Shown here in pieces: positions 50,681 to 60,303 of a stretch of 64,000 bases of DNA. Source of the stretch: Actinomadura macra NBRC 14102 (GTDB lineage: Bacteria > Actinomycetota > Actinomycetes > Streptosporangiales > Streptosporangiaceae); contig NZ_BCQT01000015.1 in assembly GCF_001552215.1 (NCBI RefSeq), positions 124,001-188,000 of the forward strand. Reading direction: 5' to 3'. The position numbers were made by a program, and so were the translations under genes. The notes beneath the pieces are model-generated. The model saw nothing but the letters and a program-made list of their open reading frames with translations, did no database searches and was not told the DNA's origin. The stretch's first letter is position 1, and each line of letters begins with the position of its first letter.

Positions 50681-52111
50681 ATGACTGAACCTTTCTCTGC
50701 AGACCAGACCCCGGACGAGTTCGAGATCGAGCCCCTGACGGGAGAGCTCGACCTGGAGGAGCGGCGGGCCTTGCGCCGTGTCGCGGGCCTGTCCACCGAA
50801 CTGACCGACGTCACCGAGGTCGAGTACCGCGCGCTGCGGCTGGAGCGGGTCGTCCTCGTCGGCGTGTGGACCGAGGGCACCTCCGACATGGCCGAGAACT
50901 CGCTGCGCGAGCTCGCCCTGCTCGCCGAGACCGCGGGCTCCGAGGTGCTCGAAGGTCTCGTCCAGCGCAGGTCACGTCCCGACCCGGCCACCTACATCGG
51001 CTCCGGCAAGGCCGCCGAGCTGCGCGACATCGTCATCGCCACCGGCGCCGACACCGTCATCTGCGATGGCGAGCTGGCGCCGAGCCAGCTGCGCCACCTG
51101 GAGGAGACCGTCCAGGTCAAGGTGATCGACCGGACCGCGCTGATCCTGGACATCTTCGCCCAGCACGCCAAGAGCCGTGAGGGCAAGGCCCAGGTCGAAC
51201 TCGCCCAGCTCAACTACCTGCTGCCGCGCCTGCGCGGCTGGGGCGGCAACCTGTCCCGGCAGGTAGGCGGACGCGCCGCCGGTGGTATCGGCATCGGCGG
51301 CCGCGGGCCCGGCGAGACCAAGATCGAGCTGGACCGGCGCCGCATCCGCACCCGGATGGCCAAGCTGCGCCGCCAGATCGCCGAGATGTCCAAGGCGCGC
51401 GACACCAAGCGCGGCGAGCGCCGCCGCAACGCGGTCCCCGCCGTCGCCATCGCCGGCTACACCAACGCCGGCAAGTCGTCCCTGCTCAACCGGCTCACCG
51501 GTGCCGGGGTGCTGGTGGAGAACGCGCTGTTCGCCACCCTCGACCCCACCGTCCGGCGCGCCGAGACGCCCAGCGGACGCGCCTACACCCTGGCCGACAC
51601 GGTCGGTTTCGTCCGGCACCTCCCGCACCAGCTCGTCGAGGCCTTCCGCTCGACGCTGGAGGAGGTCACCGACGCAGGGCTCGTCCTGCACGTCGTGGAC
51701 GGCTCCGACCCAGATCCCGAGGCCCAGCTCGACGCCGTCCGCGAGGTGCTGCGCGAGATCGGCGCAGACAAGATCCCCGAGCTGGTCGTCATCAACAAGG
51801 CCGACGCCGCCGACGACCTCTCCCTGGCCCGCCTCCAGCGCCGCGAGCCGCACAGTGTCGTCGTGTCCGCCCGCACCGGCCTCGGCATCGAGGACTTGCG
51901 CGCGGCGATCGAGGCCGACCTGCCCGGGCTGGAGAGCGAGCTCCACGTCCTGGTGCCCTACGACCGGGGCGATCTGGTCGCGCGGATACACGAGCGCGGC
52001 GAGGTGCTCAAGCAGGAGCACGTTGCCGAGGGCACTATGCTCCATGCCCGGGTGCCGGGCGATCTCGCCGGGGAACTGTCCGGGTACGAGGTGCTGGCCC
52101 CGACCGTCTGA
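50681..52111 (+). CDS. hflX: Ribosome-associated GTPase HflX
   Basis: GTPase of 476 residues that splits or rescues stalled 70S ribosomes under stress. The N-terminal HflX domain contains RRSRPDPATYIGSGKAAEL and QVELAQLNYLLPRL; a glycine-rich segment GGRAAGGIGIGGRGPGETKIE links to the G domain, with G1 GYTNAGKS (259-266), G3 DTVGF and G4 NKAD. The ATG has GAGGA six bases upstream. It is divergent from aceB. Normally adjacent to dapF, it is displaced here by the intervening 17 kb. Confidence 0.97.
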   Translation: MTEPFSADQTPDEFEIEPLTGELDLEERRALRRVAGLSTELTDVTEVEYRALRLERVVLVGVWTEGTSDMAENSLRELALLAETAGSEVLEGLVQRRSRPDPATYIGSGKAAELRDIVIATGADTVICDGELAPSQLRHLEETVQVKVIDRTALILDIFAQHAKSREGKAQVELAQLNYLLPRLRGWGGNLSRQVGGRAAGGIGIGGRGPGETKIELDRRRIRTRMAKLRRQIAEMSKARDTKRGERRRNAVPAVAIAGYTNAGKSSLLNRLTGAGVLVENALFATLDPTVRRAETPSGRAYTLADTVGFVRHLPHQLVEAFRSTLEEVTDAGLVLHVVDGSDPDPEAQLDAVREVLREIGADKIPELVVINKADAADDLSLARLQRREPHSVVVSARTGLGIEDLRAAIEADLPGLESELHVLVPYDRGDLVARIHERGEVLKQEHVAEGTMLHARVPGDLAGELSGYEVLAPTV

Positions 52112-52544
52112 CGGTCACCGACCCCAGGTCCGGAAACCTCTTTCGGGTGCGTCCGAAAGCGGTATCGCACCTGAACCTGGTCGCTGAACGGTGACAGCTT
52201 CTCCATTTGGCTTGACGGTTCCGTTGAATTCCGTACGGTCGTAGAGCTAAGGGGCTGGGGTGATGACTGTCGATGCGTTTCGACCAGAGGTTGTCGGGCG
52301 GACCTTCAGTGCACTACCGTGACGAAACCGATATCTCCGGTCTCGTTGCCAATGGTGGTCACCCGATCACCCTTCCCTCCAACGGTGAATCGCCGGCCGC
52401 CAGTCGGTGTTTCGGATCGAGAGCAGGTGGCCCACTCCATGTCAGATCCGCACATCGTCACGAGGGTGGGCGGCCCACCCCACCTCTCCACGGCACCCGG
52501 TGCCGCGCCCGCGGGCGCGAAGTTCCACCCAGGTCGGTGACCCT
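52112..52544 (+). other. hflX to hutI intergenic region
   Basis: 433 bp with no supported gene. A hairpin CTTTCGG-GTGCGT-CCGAAAG (52140-52159) follows hflX and may terminate it. TTGACG, 16 bases, TACGGT (about 52213-52240) is a possible promoter; an open frame of only 19 codons begins at the ATG at 52263. GC content is lower than in the neighbours around 52190-52260. Confidence 0.35.
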
Positions 52545-53759
52545 ATGACGGTACGGTTGTTGACGAACATCGGCAGGCTCTGGACCGGTACCGACGTTTG
52601 CAGCAACGCCGCCGTACTCATCCACGACGACCGGATCGTGTGGGCCGGACCCGCGTCCGACCTGCCCCAGAGCGTCCCCGGCATCATCGACGACATCGTC
52701 GACGTCGACCACGTGGAGAACCTCGGCGGCGGCTTGGTCACACCAGGTCTCATCGACGCGCACTCCCACCCGGTCTACGCGGGCAACCGCTGGGCCGAAC
52801 TGGCCATGCGCACCAGCGGCTCGTCCCACTCGGCCATCGCCGCGGCGGGCGGAGGCGTCAACTCCACCGTGACCGTTACTCGCGGAACCGACCCCTGGAC
52901 GCTGTGCAACGGCGTCCGCGAACGCCTCCGCCAATGGATCCTCGCCGGGACGACCACCGTCGAGGCCAAGACCGGCTACCACCTCACCCGCGACGGTGAA
53001 CTCGCCGACATCCGGATGCTCCGCTCCCTTGAGGGCGAACCGTCCATGCCGCGCATCCACGCGACGTTCCTCGCGGCCCACATCCTCCCGCCGGAGTTCT
53101 TCGGCCGCCGCCGCGACTACATCGAGGCGGTCCGCCTCTGGGCGAACGACGCCGCCGTCGCGGGCGCCGACAGCATCGACGTCTACTGCGACGAGGGCCA
53201 CTTCACCGCCGAGGAGGCCCGCGCCCTGTTGCTCACCGGCAAGCGCGCCGGGCTCAAGGCCCGCATGCACGCCTGCGCCAACGAGCGCATCGGCGCCGCG
53301 CAGGTCGCCGCCGAAGTCGGCTGCGCGTCCGCCGACCTGCTCACCCAGGCCAACGACGACGACATCAAGGCACTCGCCCACGCCGGCGTCACCGCCACCG
53401 TCTGCCCCGGCAGCGCCCTCAACAGCAGCCGTCCCCCGGCGCCCGTCCGGCAGATGCTCGACCGCGGCGTCACCGTCGCCCTCGGCACCGACCACAACCC
53501 CGGGCAGTGCGGCATCACCTCCATGCCACTGGTCATCGGCCTGTCCGTCGCCATGTTCGGCCTCAGCGTCACCGAGGCCCTCCGCGCCGCGACCCTGGGC
53601 GGAGCCGCCGCCATGCGCGTCGGCGACCGGGGCTCCCTCGCCCCGGGCATGCTCGCCGACATCGTCCTCTGGGACGCCGACCACGAAGGCGCCTTCGCCT
53701 GGGCGTTCGGCCTCCGGGCCCTGCGTGTCTGGCGGGGCGGCACCCCCGTCCAGACCTGA
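52545..53759 (+). CDS. hutI: Imidazolonepropionase-like amidohydrolase
   Basis: Metal-dependent amidohydrolase of 404 residues resembling HutI, which opens the imidazolone ring in histidine breakdown. The metal ligands His73 and His75 are in LIDAHSHPVYAGNRWAEL, followed by TTTVEAKTGYHLT, MHACANE and VALGTDHNPGQCGITSMP, all HutI landmarks. It is close to the typical 400 residues. No hutU, hutH or hutG is adjacent, so either the pathway is scattered or the enzyme acts on another cyclic amide. GGTCGGTGA precedes the ATG. Confidence 0.82.
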   Translation: MTVRLLTNIGRLWTGTDVCSNAAVLIHDDRIVWAGPASDLPQSVPGIIDDIVDVDHVENLGGGLVTPGLIDAHSHPVYAGNRWAELAMRTSGSSHSAIAAAGGGVNSTVTVTRGTDPWTLCNGVRERLRQWILAGTTTVEAKTGYHLTRDGELADIRMLRSLEGEPSMPRIHATFLAAHILPPEFFGRRRDYIEAVRLWANDAAVAGADSIDVYCDEGHFTAEEARALLLTGKRAGLKARMHACANERIGAAQVAAEVGCASADLLTQANDDDIKALAHAGVTATVCPGSALNSSRPPAPVRQMLDRGVTVALGTDHNPGQCGITSMPLVIGLSVAMFGLSVTEALRAATLGGAAAMRVGDRGSLAPGMLADIVLWDADHEGAFAWAFGLRALRVWRGGTPVQT

Positions 53760-53897
53760 GAACACGCCACGCTCCGTCCCGCACCTTCCAACGATTCGCC
53801 TACGCGTGCCGGCCGGTGCCACGAATGTCAAGTGGTCGTTACACGGTGACATATCACGGACATTCCATCACCGGGCCGGGGGAGTAATGTCCTTTTC

Positions 53898-54746
53898 ATG
53901 GGCAGCGCGGTCGTGGTCGTCACGGATTCAACCGCCTACCTCCCGCCCGGACTCGCCGAACGACACGGACTCACCATCGTCCCGCTGCAGATCGCCGTCG
54001 GCGGCGCCATGCGGGACGAAGGCGAGGTCAGCACCGCGGAAGCCGCCCAAGCTCTGAAGGAACGGCACCCCGTTACCACGTCCCGGCCGGCACCGGAACG
54101 GTTCGCCCACGCCTACAAGGCCGCCGCGTCGGCGGGCGCGACGGACGTGGTCTCCGTCCACCTCTCCGCCGCCATGTCCGGGACGATCGACGCGGCACGA
54201 CTCGCCGCCGAGGACGCGCCCATCCCCGTGCGGGTCGTCGACAGCGGAAGCGTCGGCATGGGTCTGGGCTTCGCGGCCCTCTCGGCCGCAGCCGCTGCTC
54301 TGGCCGGCGCGGGCGCGGAAGAAGTCGCCGCTGCCGCCATCCAGCGTGCGCGGCTCACCCGTTCCCTCTTCTGTGTGGACACCCTCGAACATTTGCACCA
54401 GGGCGGGCGCATCGGTGCCGCCGCGGCCCTGCTGGGCTCGGCACTCCTGGTCAAACCGCTGCTCGGAATCGCGGACGGCGAGATCGCCCCATTGGAGAAG
54501 GTCCGCACATCCTCACGCGCGCTGGCCCGGCTGGAGGAGATCGCCGTCACCGAAGCGGGCGACCGCAAGGTCGACCTGGGTATCCAGCACCTGGCCGCCG
54601 CCGCCCGGGCCGAGCTCCTGGCGTCCCGGCTACGCGACCGGATCCCGCGCGTCGAAGACGTCTATGTCGGCGAGGTCGGCCCCGTCATCGGCGCCCACGT
54701 AGGCCCGGGCATGCTCGGTGTGGTCGTGGCGCCGCTACTTCCCTGA
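53898..54746 (+). CDS. DegV family fatty-acid-binding protein
   Basis: Protein of 282 residues of the DegV/FakB family. VVTDSTAYLPP opens the protein, with the lipid head-group contacts expected in TSRPAPERF, SVHLSAAMSGTIDAARLAA and the C-terminal HVGPGMLGVV. Members carry a fatty acid, and in Firmicutes present it to the FakA kinase; no fakA is near. The ATG lacks a well-spaced ribosome site (GGGGGAG is about 15 bases away). Confidence 0.92.
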   Translation: MGSAVVVVTDSTAYLPPGLAERHGLTIVPLQIAVGGAMRDEGEVSTAEAAQALKERHPVTTSRPAPERFAHAYKAAASAGATDVVSVHLSAAMSGTIDAARLAAEDAPIPVRVVDSGSVGMGLGFAALSAAAAALAGAGAEEVAAAAIQRARLTRSLFCVDTLEHLHQGGRIGAAAALLGSALLVKPLLGIADGEIAPLEKVRTSSRALARLEEIAVTEAGDRKVDLGIQHLAAAARAELLASRLRDRIPRVEDVYVGEVGPVIGAHVGPGMLGVVVAPLLP

Positions 54747-54824
54747 CCCGCCACACGAAGCCGAGTTATCCACATTCTCGCGTCCACCTTCCGTGTCCGA
54801 ACGGCCACGCATAGCGTCGAACGC

Positions 54825-55556
54825 ATGAGAATCAATGATCAAGACCGTGGACAGACACTGGCGGACCGGCTGAAGATCCCCGCAGCCCCGCCACGGGAGC
54901 CGCCCTCAGCCCGGTTACGCGCGAGCCCCGACCGCTCCAACGTCCGCGTCCTCATCGTCATCGGAGCGGTCGCGGTCCTCGTGGCCGCGGGCTACATGCT
55001 GCTGGCCCGTCCGCGCCCCCAGCCGGCTCCGGCTCCGGTCGCGAGCGCCTCCCTGTCGCGCGATTCACCCTCCACCGCCTCCGTGACGTCGGTGGCCGCC
55101 TCCACCGTCGTCGTGCATGTCCTCGGCAAGGTCCGCCATCCCGGAGTGGTCACGCTCTCGTCCGGCTCCCGGGTCGCCGAGGCGATCAAAGCGGCCGGCG
55201 GTGTCCGTCCAGGGGCCGGAACGGGATCACTCAACCTCGCCCGCAAGGTCGTGGACGGCGAGCAGATCCCGGTCGGCGTCCGCCCGGCACCCTCGGCTCC
55301 CGGCGCCGCCACACCTTCCTCACCCGGCGCTTCTCCGCCGTCCTCACAGGGCGCATCGGCCGGAGCGCCGATCGATCTCAACGCGGCGACCGTCGAACAA
55401 CTGAACCAGTTGCCCGGGGTCGGCCCCGTCCTCGCCCAGCGCATCCTCGACTACCGCGTGCAGAACGGCGGCTTCCGTTCAGTCGACCAGCTCCAGGAGG
55501 TCAACGGCATTGGCGCGCGACGCTTCGCCGACCTCAGGCCGAAGGTCCGCGTATGA
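54825..55556 (+). CDS. comEA: Competence protein ComEA (helix-hairpin-helix)
   Basis: Membrane-anchored DNA-binding protein of 243 residues. A cytoplasmic N-terminus and one transmembrane helix (about 41-60) lead to an SLBB domain (about 95-150), a Ser/Pro/Ala-rich spacer, and a C-terminal helix-hairpin-helix pair: IDLNAATVEQLNQLPGVGP and FRSVDQLQEVNGIGARR. It overlaps comEC by ATGA. In competent bacteria it binds incoming DNA; a role in actinomycetes is not established. Confidence 0.93.
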   Translation: MRINDQDRGQTLADRLKIPAAPPREPPSARLRASPDRSNVRVLIVIGAVAVLVAAGYMLLARPRPQPAPAPVASASLSRDSPSTASVTSVAASTVVVHVLGKVRHPGVVTLSSGSRVAEAIKAAGGVRPGAGTGSLNLARKVVDGEQIPVGVRPAPSAPGAATPSSPGASPPSSQGASAGAPIDLNAATVEQLNQLPGVGPVLAQRILDYRVQNGGFRSVDQLQEVNGIGARRFADLRPKVRV

Positions 55557-57832
55557 GAGCAGACCTTCGCCTGATCGCCCCGGCCCTGGCCACCTGGCTA
55601 TCAGCCGCCTTGACCCTCGGCCTGCCCCCGACCCTCACCTACACACTGGCCGTCTCGGCAGCCGTGGCAGCCCTCTACTGCCTGACAACCCGAGTGTCGA
55701 GAACAGACGGCTCAAAAGGACGACAGGCGCTCGTCGGGGTGGTCCTCACCTGTGCCGCCGCCTCCGCCGGCGGTGTGGCGCTCCGCGCGACCGCGGTCGG
55801 CACCGGGCCGGTGCGGGAACTGGCCCGGGCCGGCCGCGCCGCCACGGCGGAGGCGGTCGTGACCGGTGACCCGCAGGCCAAGCCCGGAGACCGCGGACAA
55901 ATGATCATTTTGCGGGCTCGTGTGGAGGTGGTAGCCCGAGCGCGGGTGCGGGTTCCCGTGCTGCTGATCGCCGGGCATCCTCACTGGCTCCATCTCGTGC
56001 CCAGCCAGCATGTGCGACTTGTCGGCAGGTTCCGCACACCGCACAAGGCCGAACTCCTGGCCGCCGTCGTGATCGTCCGGGGCCCGCCCACCGTGCTCGG
56101 GGCACCGTCGGCCGTGCAACGCGCCGCCGAGCGCGTGCGCGCCAGACTGCGGGCGGCGGTCGAACACCTCCCGTCCGATCAGCGTGCCGTCCTGCCGGGC
56201 CTCGTCGTCGGAGACACCTCCCGGCTGGATCCGGAGCTCGCCGAGGACTTCACGACCGCCGGGCTCACCCACCTCCTGGTGGTCTCGGGCGCGAACCTGG
56301 CGATCGTCATCGGCGCCGTCCTCGGCCTGTGCCGCCTGATGGGGCTTGGACGGCGACGCGCCCCACCCGTGGCGGTGCTCGCGGTGCTCTGCTTCGTCGT
56401 CATCGCACGGCCTGAGCCGAGCGTTCTGCGAGCAGCGGCGATGGGGCTGATCGGACTGCTCGCGCTGCTCACCGGACGGCAGCGCCAGGGGCTCCCCGCA
56501 CTGGGAGCAGCCGTCCTGCTGCTGCTCCTCATCGATCCCGCCCTGGCGCGCTCCTACGGCTTCGCGCTTTCGGTGCTGGCCACCGGTGGTCTGCTGGTCC
56601 TGGCCCCGCCCTGGCGCGAACGGCTTGCCCGCCGGCTGCCCGGCCCGCTGGCGGACGCCCTCGCCGTCACGGCCGCCGCGGAAGTGGCCGTGGCTCCCGT
56701 CCTGGTGATGCTCTCGGGAGAACTGGGCGTGGTCTCGGTGTTCGCGAACCTGCTGGCCGCCCCCATGGTGGCTCCCGCCACCCTGCTCGGCGCCCTCGGG
56801 GCCATCACCGCAATCGTCTGCCTACCGGCCGCCCGGATCCTGGTCTTGCCGGCCGGGCTCGCCGTGGGCTGGATCGCCTGGGTCGCCCGAACCGCCGCCG
56901 CCCTCCCGTACGCCACGATCCCGTGGACGGCCGGCGGGCTCGGTGCCGTGACGGTCCTGCTCGCGGGAGGGATCGCCGTCCTGATCCTGCGCAGTCCCCG
57001 GCTGCGCATGGTCGCGGTCGCGATCATGGCCGGCGTGCTGGTGGCCGTCGTCTCCTTGCGAGTCATCGCCCCGGGGTGGCCGCCACCGGGCTGGCAGATG
57101 GTCGCCTGCGACGTGGGCCAAGGCGACGCCCTGGTGCTGGCCGCCGGTCCCGGCCAGGCCGTGGTCGTGGACGCCGGGCCAACGCCCGCACCGGTCGACG
57201 GTTGCCTGCGACGCCTGGGCATTCGTGATGTGCCCCTGCTCGTCCTGACCCATCCCCACGCCGACCACATCAACGGCACATCAGGCGTACGTCACGACCG
57301 GACCGTCCATGAGGTCCTCACGACCCCGCGAACGTCTGGACGAGAGGCACGGCACGTTCCCTGGCTACGCCCCCGGCTCGCTCTGACCCACCAGCAATGG
57401 ACGGTCGGGGATCTCACTCTCTCGGTCCTCGGTCCCCTGGCCATGGCACCCGCCCTCACCCTGGACGACGACGGCACCACCATCAACAATGCGAGCATCG
57501 TCCTGGTCGCCCGGCGACCAGGCTTCAGCGCCCTCCTCGCCGGTGATATCGAGATCGAAGCCCAGCGTGCCCTGGCGGCGATGGTCCCTCACGTCCACGT
57601 CCTGAAGGTCCCGCACCACGGTTCCCGAAGCCAGGACCCCGCCTTCATCATGGCTGCCCAAGCGTCGATCTCGCTTATCTCCGTAGGGAAGGAGAACGAC
57701 TACGGCCACCCCTCCTCCTCCACCCTTGAGCTCCTCAGGCGAGCGCGCACTCAGGTCCACCGCACCGACCAGGAGGGTGACATCGCCATAGTCCGCACCA
57801 CCGCCGGTCTCGCAGCCATCGCCCGCACCTGA
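55553..57832 (+). CDS. comEC: ComEC/Rec2-type DNA-uptake channel protein
   Basis: Large membrane protein of 759 residues. An N-terminal OB-like region (about 100-180) is followed by the Competence domain with many helices (about 210-510), including TAGLTHLLVVSGANLAIVIG, the family signature, and a C-terminal metallo-beta-lactamase-like domain with HPHADH (about 567-572) and VPHHGSRSQD. All core metal-binding residues appear intact, suggesting an active nuclease domain. Coupled to comEA by ATGA; no comEB or pilus genes are near. Confidence 0.94.
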   Translation: MRADLRLIAPALATWLSAALTLGLPPTLTYTLAVSAAVAALYCLTTRVSRTDGSKGRQALVGVVLTCAAASAGGVALRATAVGTGPVRELARAGRAATAEAVVTGDPQAKPGDRGQMIILRARVEVVARARVRVPVLLIAGHPHWLHLVPSQHVRLVGRFRTPHKAELLAAVVIVRGPPTVLGAPSAVQRAAERVRARLRAAVEHLPSDQRAVLPGLVVGDTSRLDPELAEDFTTAGLTHLLVVSGANLAIVIGAVLGLCRLMGLGRRRAPPVAVLAVLCFVVIARPEPSVLRAAAMGLIGLLALLTGRQRQGLPALGAAVLLLLLIDPALARSYGFALSVLATGGLLVLAPPWRERLARRLPGPLADALAVTAAAEVAVAPVLVMLSGELGVVSVFANLLAAPMVAPATLLGALGAITAIVCLPAARILVLPAGLAVGWIAWVARTAAALPYATIPWTAGGLGAVTVLLAGGIAVLILRSPRLRMVAVAIMAGVLVAVVSLRVIAPGWPPPGWQMVACDVGQGDALVLAAGPGQAVVVDAGPTPAPVDGCLRRLGIRDVPLLVLTHPHADHINGTSGVRHDRTVHEVLTTPRTSGREARHVPWLRPRLALTHQQWTVGDLTLSVLGPLAMAPALTLDDDGTTINNASIVLVARRPGFSALLAGDIEIEAQRALAAMVPHVHVLKVPHHGSRSQDPAFIMAAQASISLISVGKENDYGHPSSSTLELLRRARTQVHRTDQEGDIAIVRTTAGLAAIART

Positions 57833-58072
57833 GATCAATGAAGAAGGAACTCTCGGAGGTGTCTCGGAGGAATCTCTCCAGGTGCGGAAAGCGATCTTGC
57901 TGAGGAACAAGTGATCAATGAGTTGACCCTGGTCGCACGGTCGCGCGCACGTCCTGGGCCTCAGCCGATGGCGCCCCTTCGGCGAGAGAGGGGAGCGCGG
58001 GCGGGGTGGAGGGGGCTGACGAAGGATGGCCGGGCGGCACGGGCGAGGGTGCAGGCGTGGCATGCTGCAGAG

Positions 58073-59026
58073 GTGTCAGTTGAGGCCATCACCCTGATCG
58101 TGGGGGACGAGGAACTGCTCGTGGAACGGGCGATCGGCGATGTCGTCGCATCCGTGCGGGCGAAGGACCCGGAAGCCGAGGTGGTCGACCTGGCGCCGGG
58201 CGGGCTGGAGCAGGGGCGGCTGGCGGAGTTGACGTCGCCCTCGCTGTTCGGCGGCGGGAAGGTCCTCGTGCTGAGGTCGGCCCAGGATCTGGGTAAGGAT
58301 CTGACCGCCGAGGTGCTCAAGTACGCCAAGTCGCCGGCGGACGATGTGGCGCTTGTGGCCACCCATCACGGCGGTGCCAAGGGCAAGGCGCTCGTGGACG
58401 GTTTGACCAAGCTCAAGGCACGCAAGGTCTCGTGCCCGAAGGTCACCAAGATGGGGGAGCGCGTCGACTTCGTCCGGGCCGAGATCCGCAGAGCGGGCGG
58501 GAAGATCTCCGCGGACGGAGCCCGGGGGCTGCTGGACGCCGTCGGAAACGACCTGCGGGAGTTGGCCGCGGCGTGCAGCCAGCTGGTCGCCGACACCGGC
58601 GGCAAGGTCGATGACGCCGCCGTCGCGCGGTACTACCGGGGCCGTGCCGAGGTCAGCGGGTTCGCGGTGGCGGACAAGGCCATCGAGGGCCGGCTGGCAG
58701 AAGCCCTGGAGCAGCTCCGCTGGGCGCTCGCGACGGGGGTGGCGCCGGTGCTGATCGTCAGTGCGCTCGCCCAGGGCGTTCGGGGGCTGGCCCGGGTCGG
58801 GGGTGCGCCTCGCGGCGCACGAGGGGCGGCGCTCGCCAAGGATCTGGGCATGCCCCCGTGGAAGATCGAGCGCGTGCAGAAGCAGCTTCGTGCCTGGTCG
58901 GGTGATGGGGTGGCGCGTGCGCTGGCCGCGGTCGCCGAGGCCGACGCGCAGGTCAAAGGTGGCGCGGCGGACCCCGCGTACGCCCTGGAGAAGACGATCG
59001 CCGATATCGTCGCCGCTCGCGGCTGA
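58073..59026 (+). CDS. holA: DNA polymerase III delta subunit
   Basis: Clamp-loader delta subunit, 317 residues. It opens with ITLIVGDEELLVERAI and contains FGGGKVLVLRSAQDLGKDL and the KISADGARGLLDAVGNDLRELAAACSQL segment (given by key residues NDLRELAAACSQL), typical of bacterial HolA. The start is GTG at 58073 with weak ribosome-site signal; the frame extends upstream without coding character. The gene lies between comEC and rpsT, the usual actinobacterial order, though here a LysR/HAD/kptA insert separates it from rpsT. Confidence 0.92.
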   Translation: MSVEAITLIVGDEELLVERAIGDVVASVRAKDPEAEVVDLAPGGLEQGRLAELTSPSLFGGGKVLVLRSAQDLGKDLTAEVLKYAKSPADDVALVATHHGGAKGKALVDGLTKLKARKVSCPKVTKMGERVDFVRAEIRRAGGKISADGARGLLDAVGNDLRELAAACSQLVADTGGKVDDAAVARYYRGRAEVSGFAVADKAIEGRLAEALEQLRWALATGVAPVLIVSALAQGVRGLARVGGAPRGARGAALAKDLGMPPWKIERVQKQLRAWSGDGVARALAAVAEADAQVKGGAADPAYALEKTIADIVAARG

Positions 59027-59375
59027 GGTTCTTCACGCCGCACGATCTGCCCCGTGGACGTTCTCTGTCGGTGGTCTTCGTGTGCCATGTGGGGCATTTG
59101 TTGTGCTCTGTCTCACTGGCGTTCTTGTGGCATGATTTGTCATTGCTGTTACAGAGCCACCTTCGTATTCGGCTCTCTTGTGCTGGGCGGTCTGCTCGGT
59201 GTTCTCGCGAAAATCGTCCTGCGAGCCGGTCTGAGTTGCGTTGGCCCTTTTGCGTCCGGAACCGGGGATGAGTTGGTAGCCGACGTTCGCTGGCGTCCGT
59301 GTGGGGTCGCCAGAAGGAAACGTGAGGTCGATCGAGGTGTTCTCCGGCGGTCGGGGGAACTCCTACGAGGGCGGG
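59027..59375. other. Lower-GC stretch between holA and the LysR gene
   Basis: 349 bp whose GC content is visibly below that of the flanks, rich in TTG, TGT and CTT runs. A 121-codon open frame on the plus strand (59054-59419) would encode a Cys- and Trp-rich product with one hydrophobic segment, but it lacks a ribosome site, has poor codon use for this genome and runs into the LysR gene on the other strand. I do not call it a gene. Confidence 0.35.
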
Positions 59376-60233
59376 CTATGTGCTCAGCGTGGCCTGGATT
59401 TCGGTCAGGAGACCGGTGACCAAGGGGTCGTCGGCGCGGTCGCGGAGGTGAAGGGCGTAGTACGGGACGGCGGGGAGGTCCGTGATCTCACGTTGGATCA
59501 GCCCCGCTGGTGGAGTGACACAGCCGTTCACGACCGCGAGGCCGATACGCAGGGCCACGAAGTGCAGCAGGAGAGGCCAGCCCTCGGCCTCGACGGCGAG
59601 TGACCAGGGGATCTCGGCGGCGCGGAGAGCGCGTTCGAGAGCGATCCGGTGGGGACCTGTCGGGGGTGGAACGACCAAGGGGCTGCCCGCCAGATCCGCG
59701 AGAGTGAGTGAGGGGAGAGCACTCAGGGGGTGGTCCTCCGGCATGACGAGCGTCTGGGGGTAGGAGGCCAGGAGGACGGCGTCGACGTCGGTGGGGAGCA
59801 CGTCCAGGACCGCCACGCCCAGGTCGGCGCGACGGGTGCGGACGGCCGTGAGGGTGTGGGCACGGTTGCCGTTGATCAGGCGGATTCCCGGGCGGACGAT
59901 GTCGCCCAGCAGGTAGAGGTAGGCACCCTCGCCGGCGGCGAGGGTGGGCGTCCGGGCGGCGGAGCGGCCGTGGATCTCGGCGAGGAAGGCCGTGACACGG
60001 GTGTCGAGGTCGCGGGCGAAGCGCGCGACGGCCTCGCCCTCGGGGGTGAGGACGAGGCGGCGGCCCTGACGCAGATAGAGGGGACGGCCAAGGGTCTCGG
60101 CGAGTTTCTGCACCTTGACGTGGAGCGCGGGCTGGGAGATGCGGAGGGCCTCGGCGGCGCGCGTGAAGTTGAGATGGTCGGCGAAGACGGCGAAGGACGC
60201 GAGGGCGTCCGCTGACAGGCGACCGAGATCCAT
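59376..60233 (-). CDS. LysR-family transcriptional regulator
   Basis: Regulator of 285 residues: an N-terminal winged helix-turn-helix (SFAVFADHLNFTRAAEAL, then ISQPALHVKVQKLAETLG) and a C-terminal substrate-binding domain with LVMPEDHPLS and LADLAGSPLVVPPPTGP. The ATG start is directly downstream of an AT-rich palindromic region. Divergent from a HAD-like gene, its likely target in the usual LysR arrangement; the effector is unknown. Confidence 0.92.
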   Translation of the reverse strand: MDLGRLSADALASFAVFADHLNFTRAAEALRISQPALHVKVQKLAETLGRPLYLRQGRRLVLTPEGEAVARFARDLDTRVTAFLAEIHGRSAARTPTLAAGEGAYLYLLGDIVRPGIRLINGNRAHTLTAVRTRRADLGVAVLDVLPTDVDAVLLASYPQTLVMPEDHPLSALPSLTLADLAGSPLVVPPPTGPHRIALERALRAAEIPWSLAVEAEGWPLLLHFVALRIGLAVVNGCVTPPAGLIQREITDLPAVPYYALHLRDRADDPLVTGLLTEIQATLST

Positions 60234-60242
60234 AGCCTCAAA

Positions 60243-60267
60243 CTATAGTGATGCGATCGGTTAATAG
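60243..60267. promoter_or_regulatory. Candidate LysR operator
   Basis: CTAT (60243-60246) and ATAG (60264-60267) are inverted around a spacer that contains CGATCG. The element is AT-rich at its ends and lies between the divergent LysR and HAD-like genes, 10 bp from the LysR start. It loosely fits the T-N11-A rule of LysR boxes. Confidence 0.4.
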
Positions 60268-60303
60268 TTCTGCTTTAGGAATCTTGCGTTCATCGTGGAG
60301 TGC

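Noticed and set aside
59054..59419. Cys/Trp-rich 121-codon frame after holA
   Set aside because: No ribosome site, atypical codon use, and it overlaps the LysR gene end on the other strand; kept only as a note on composition.
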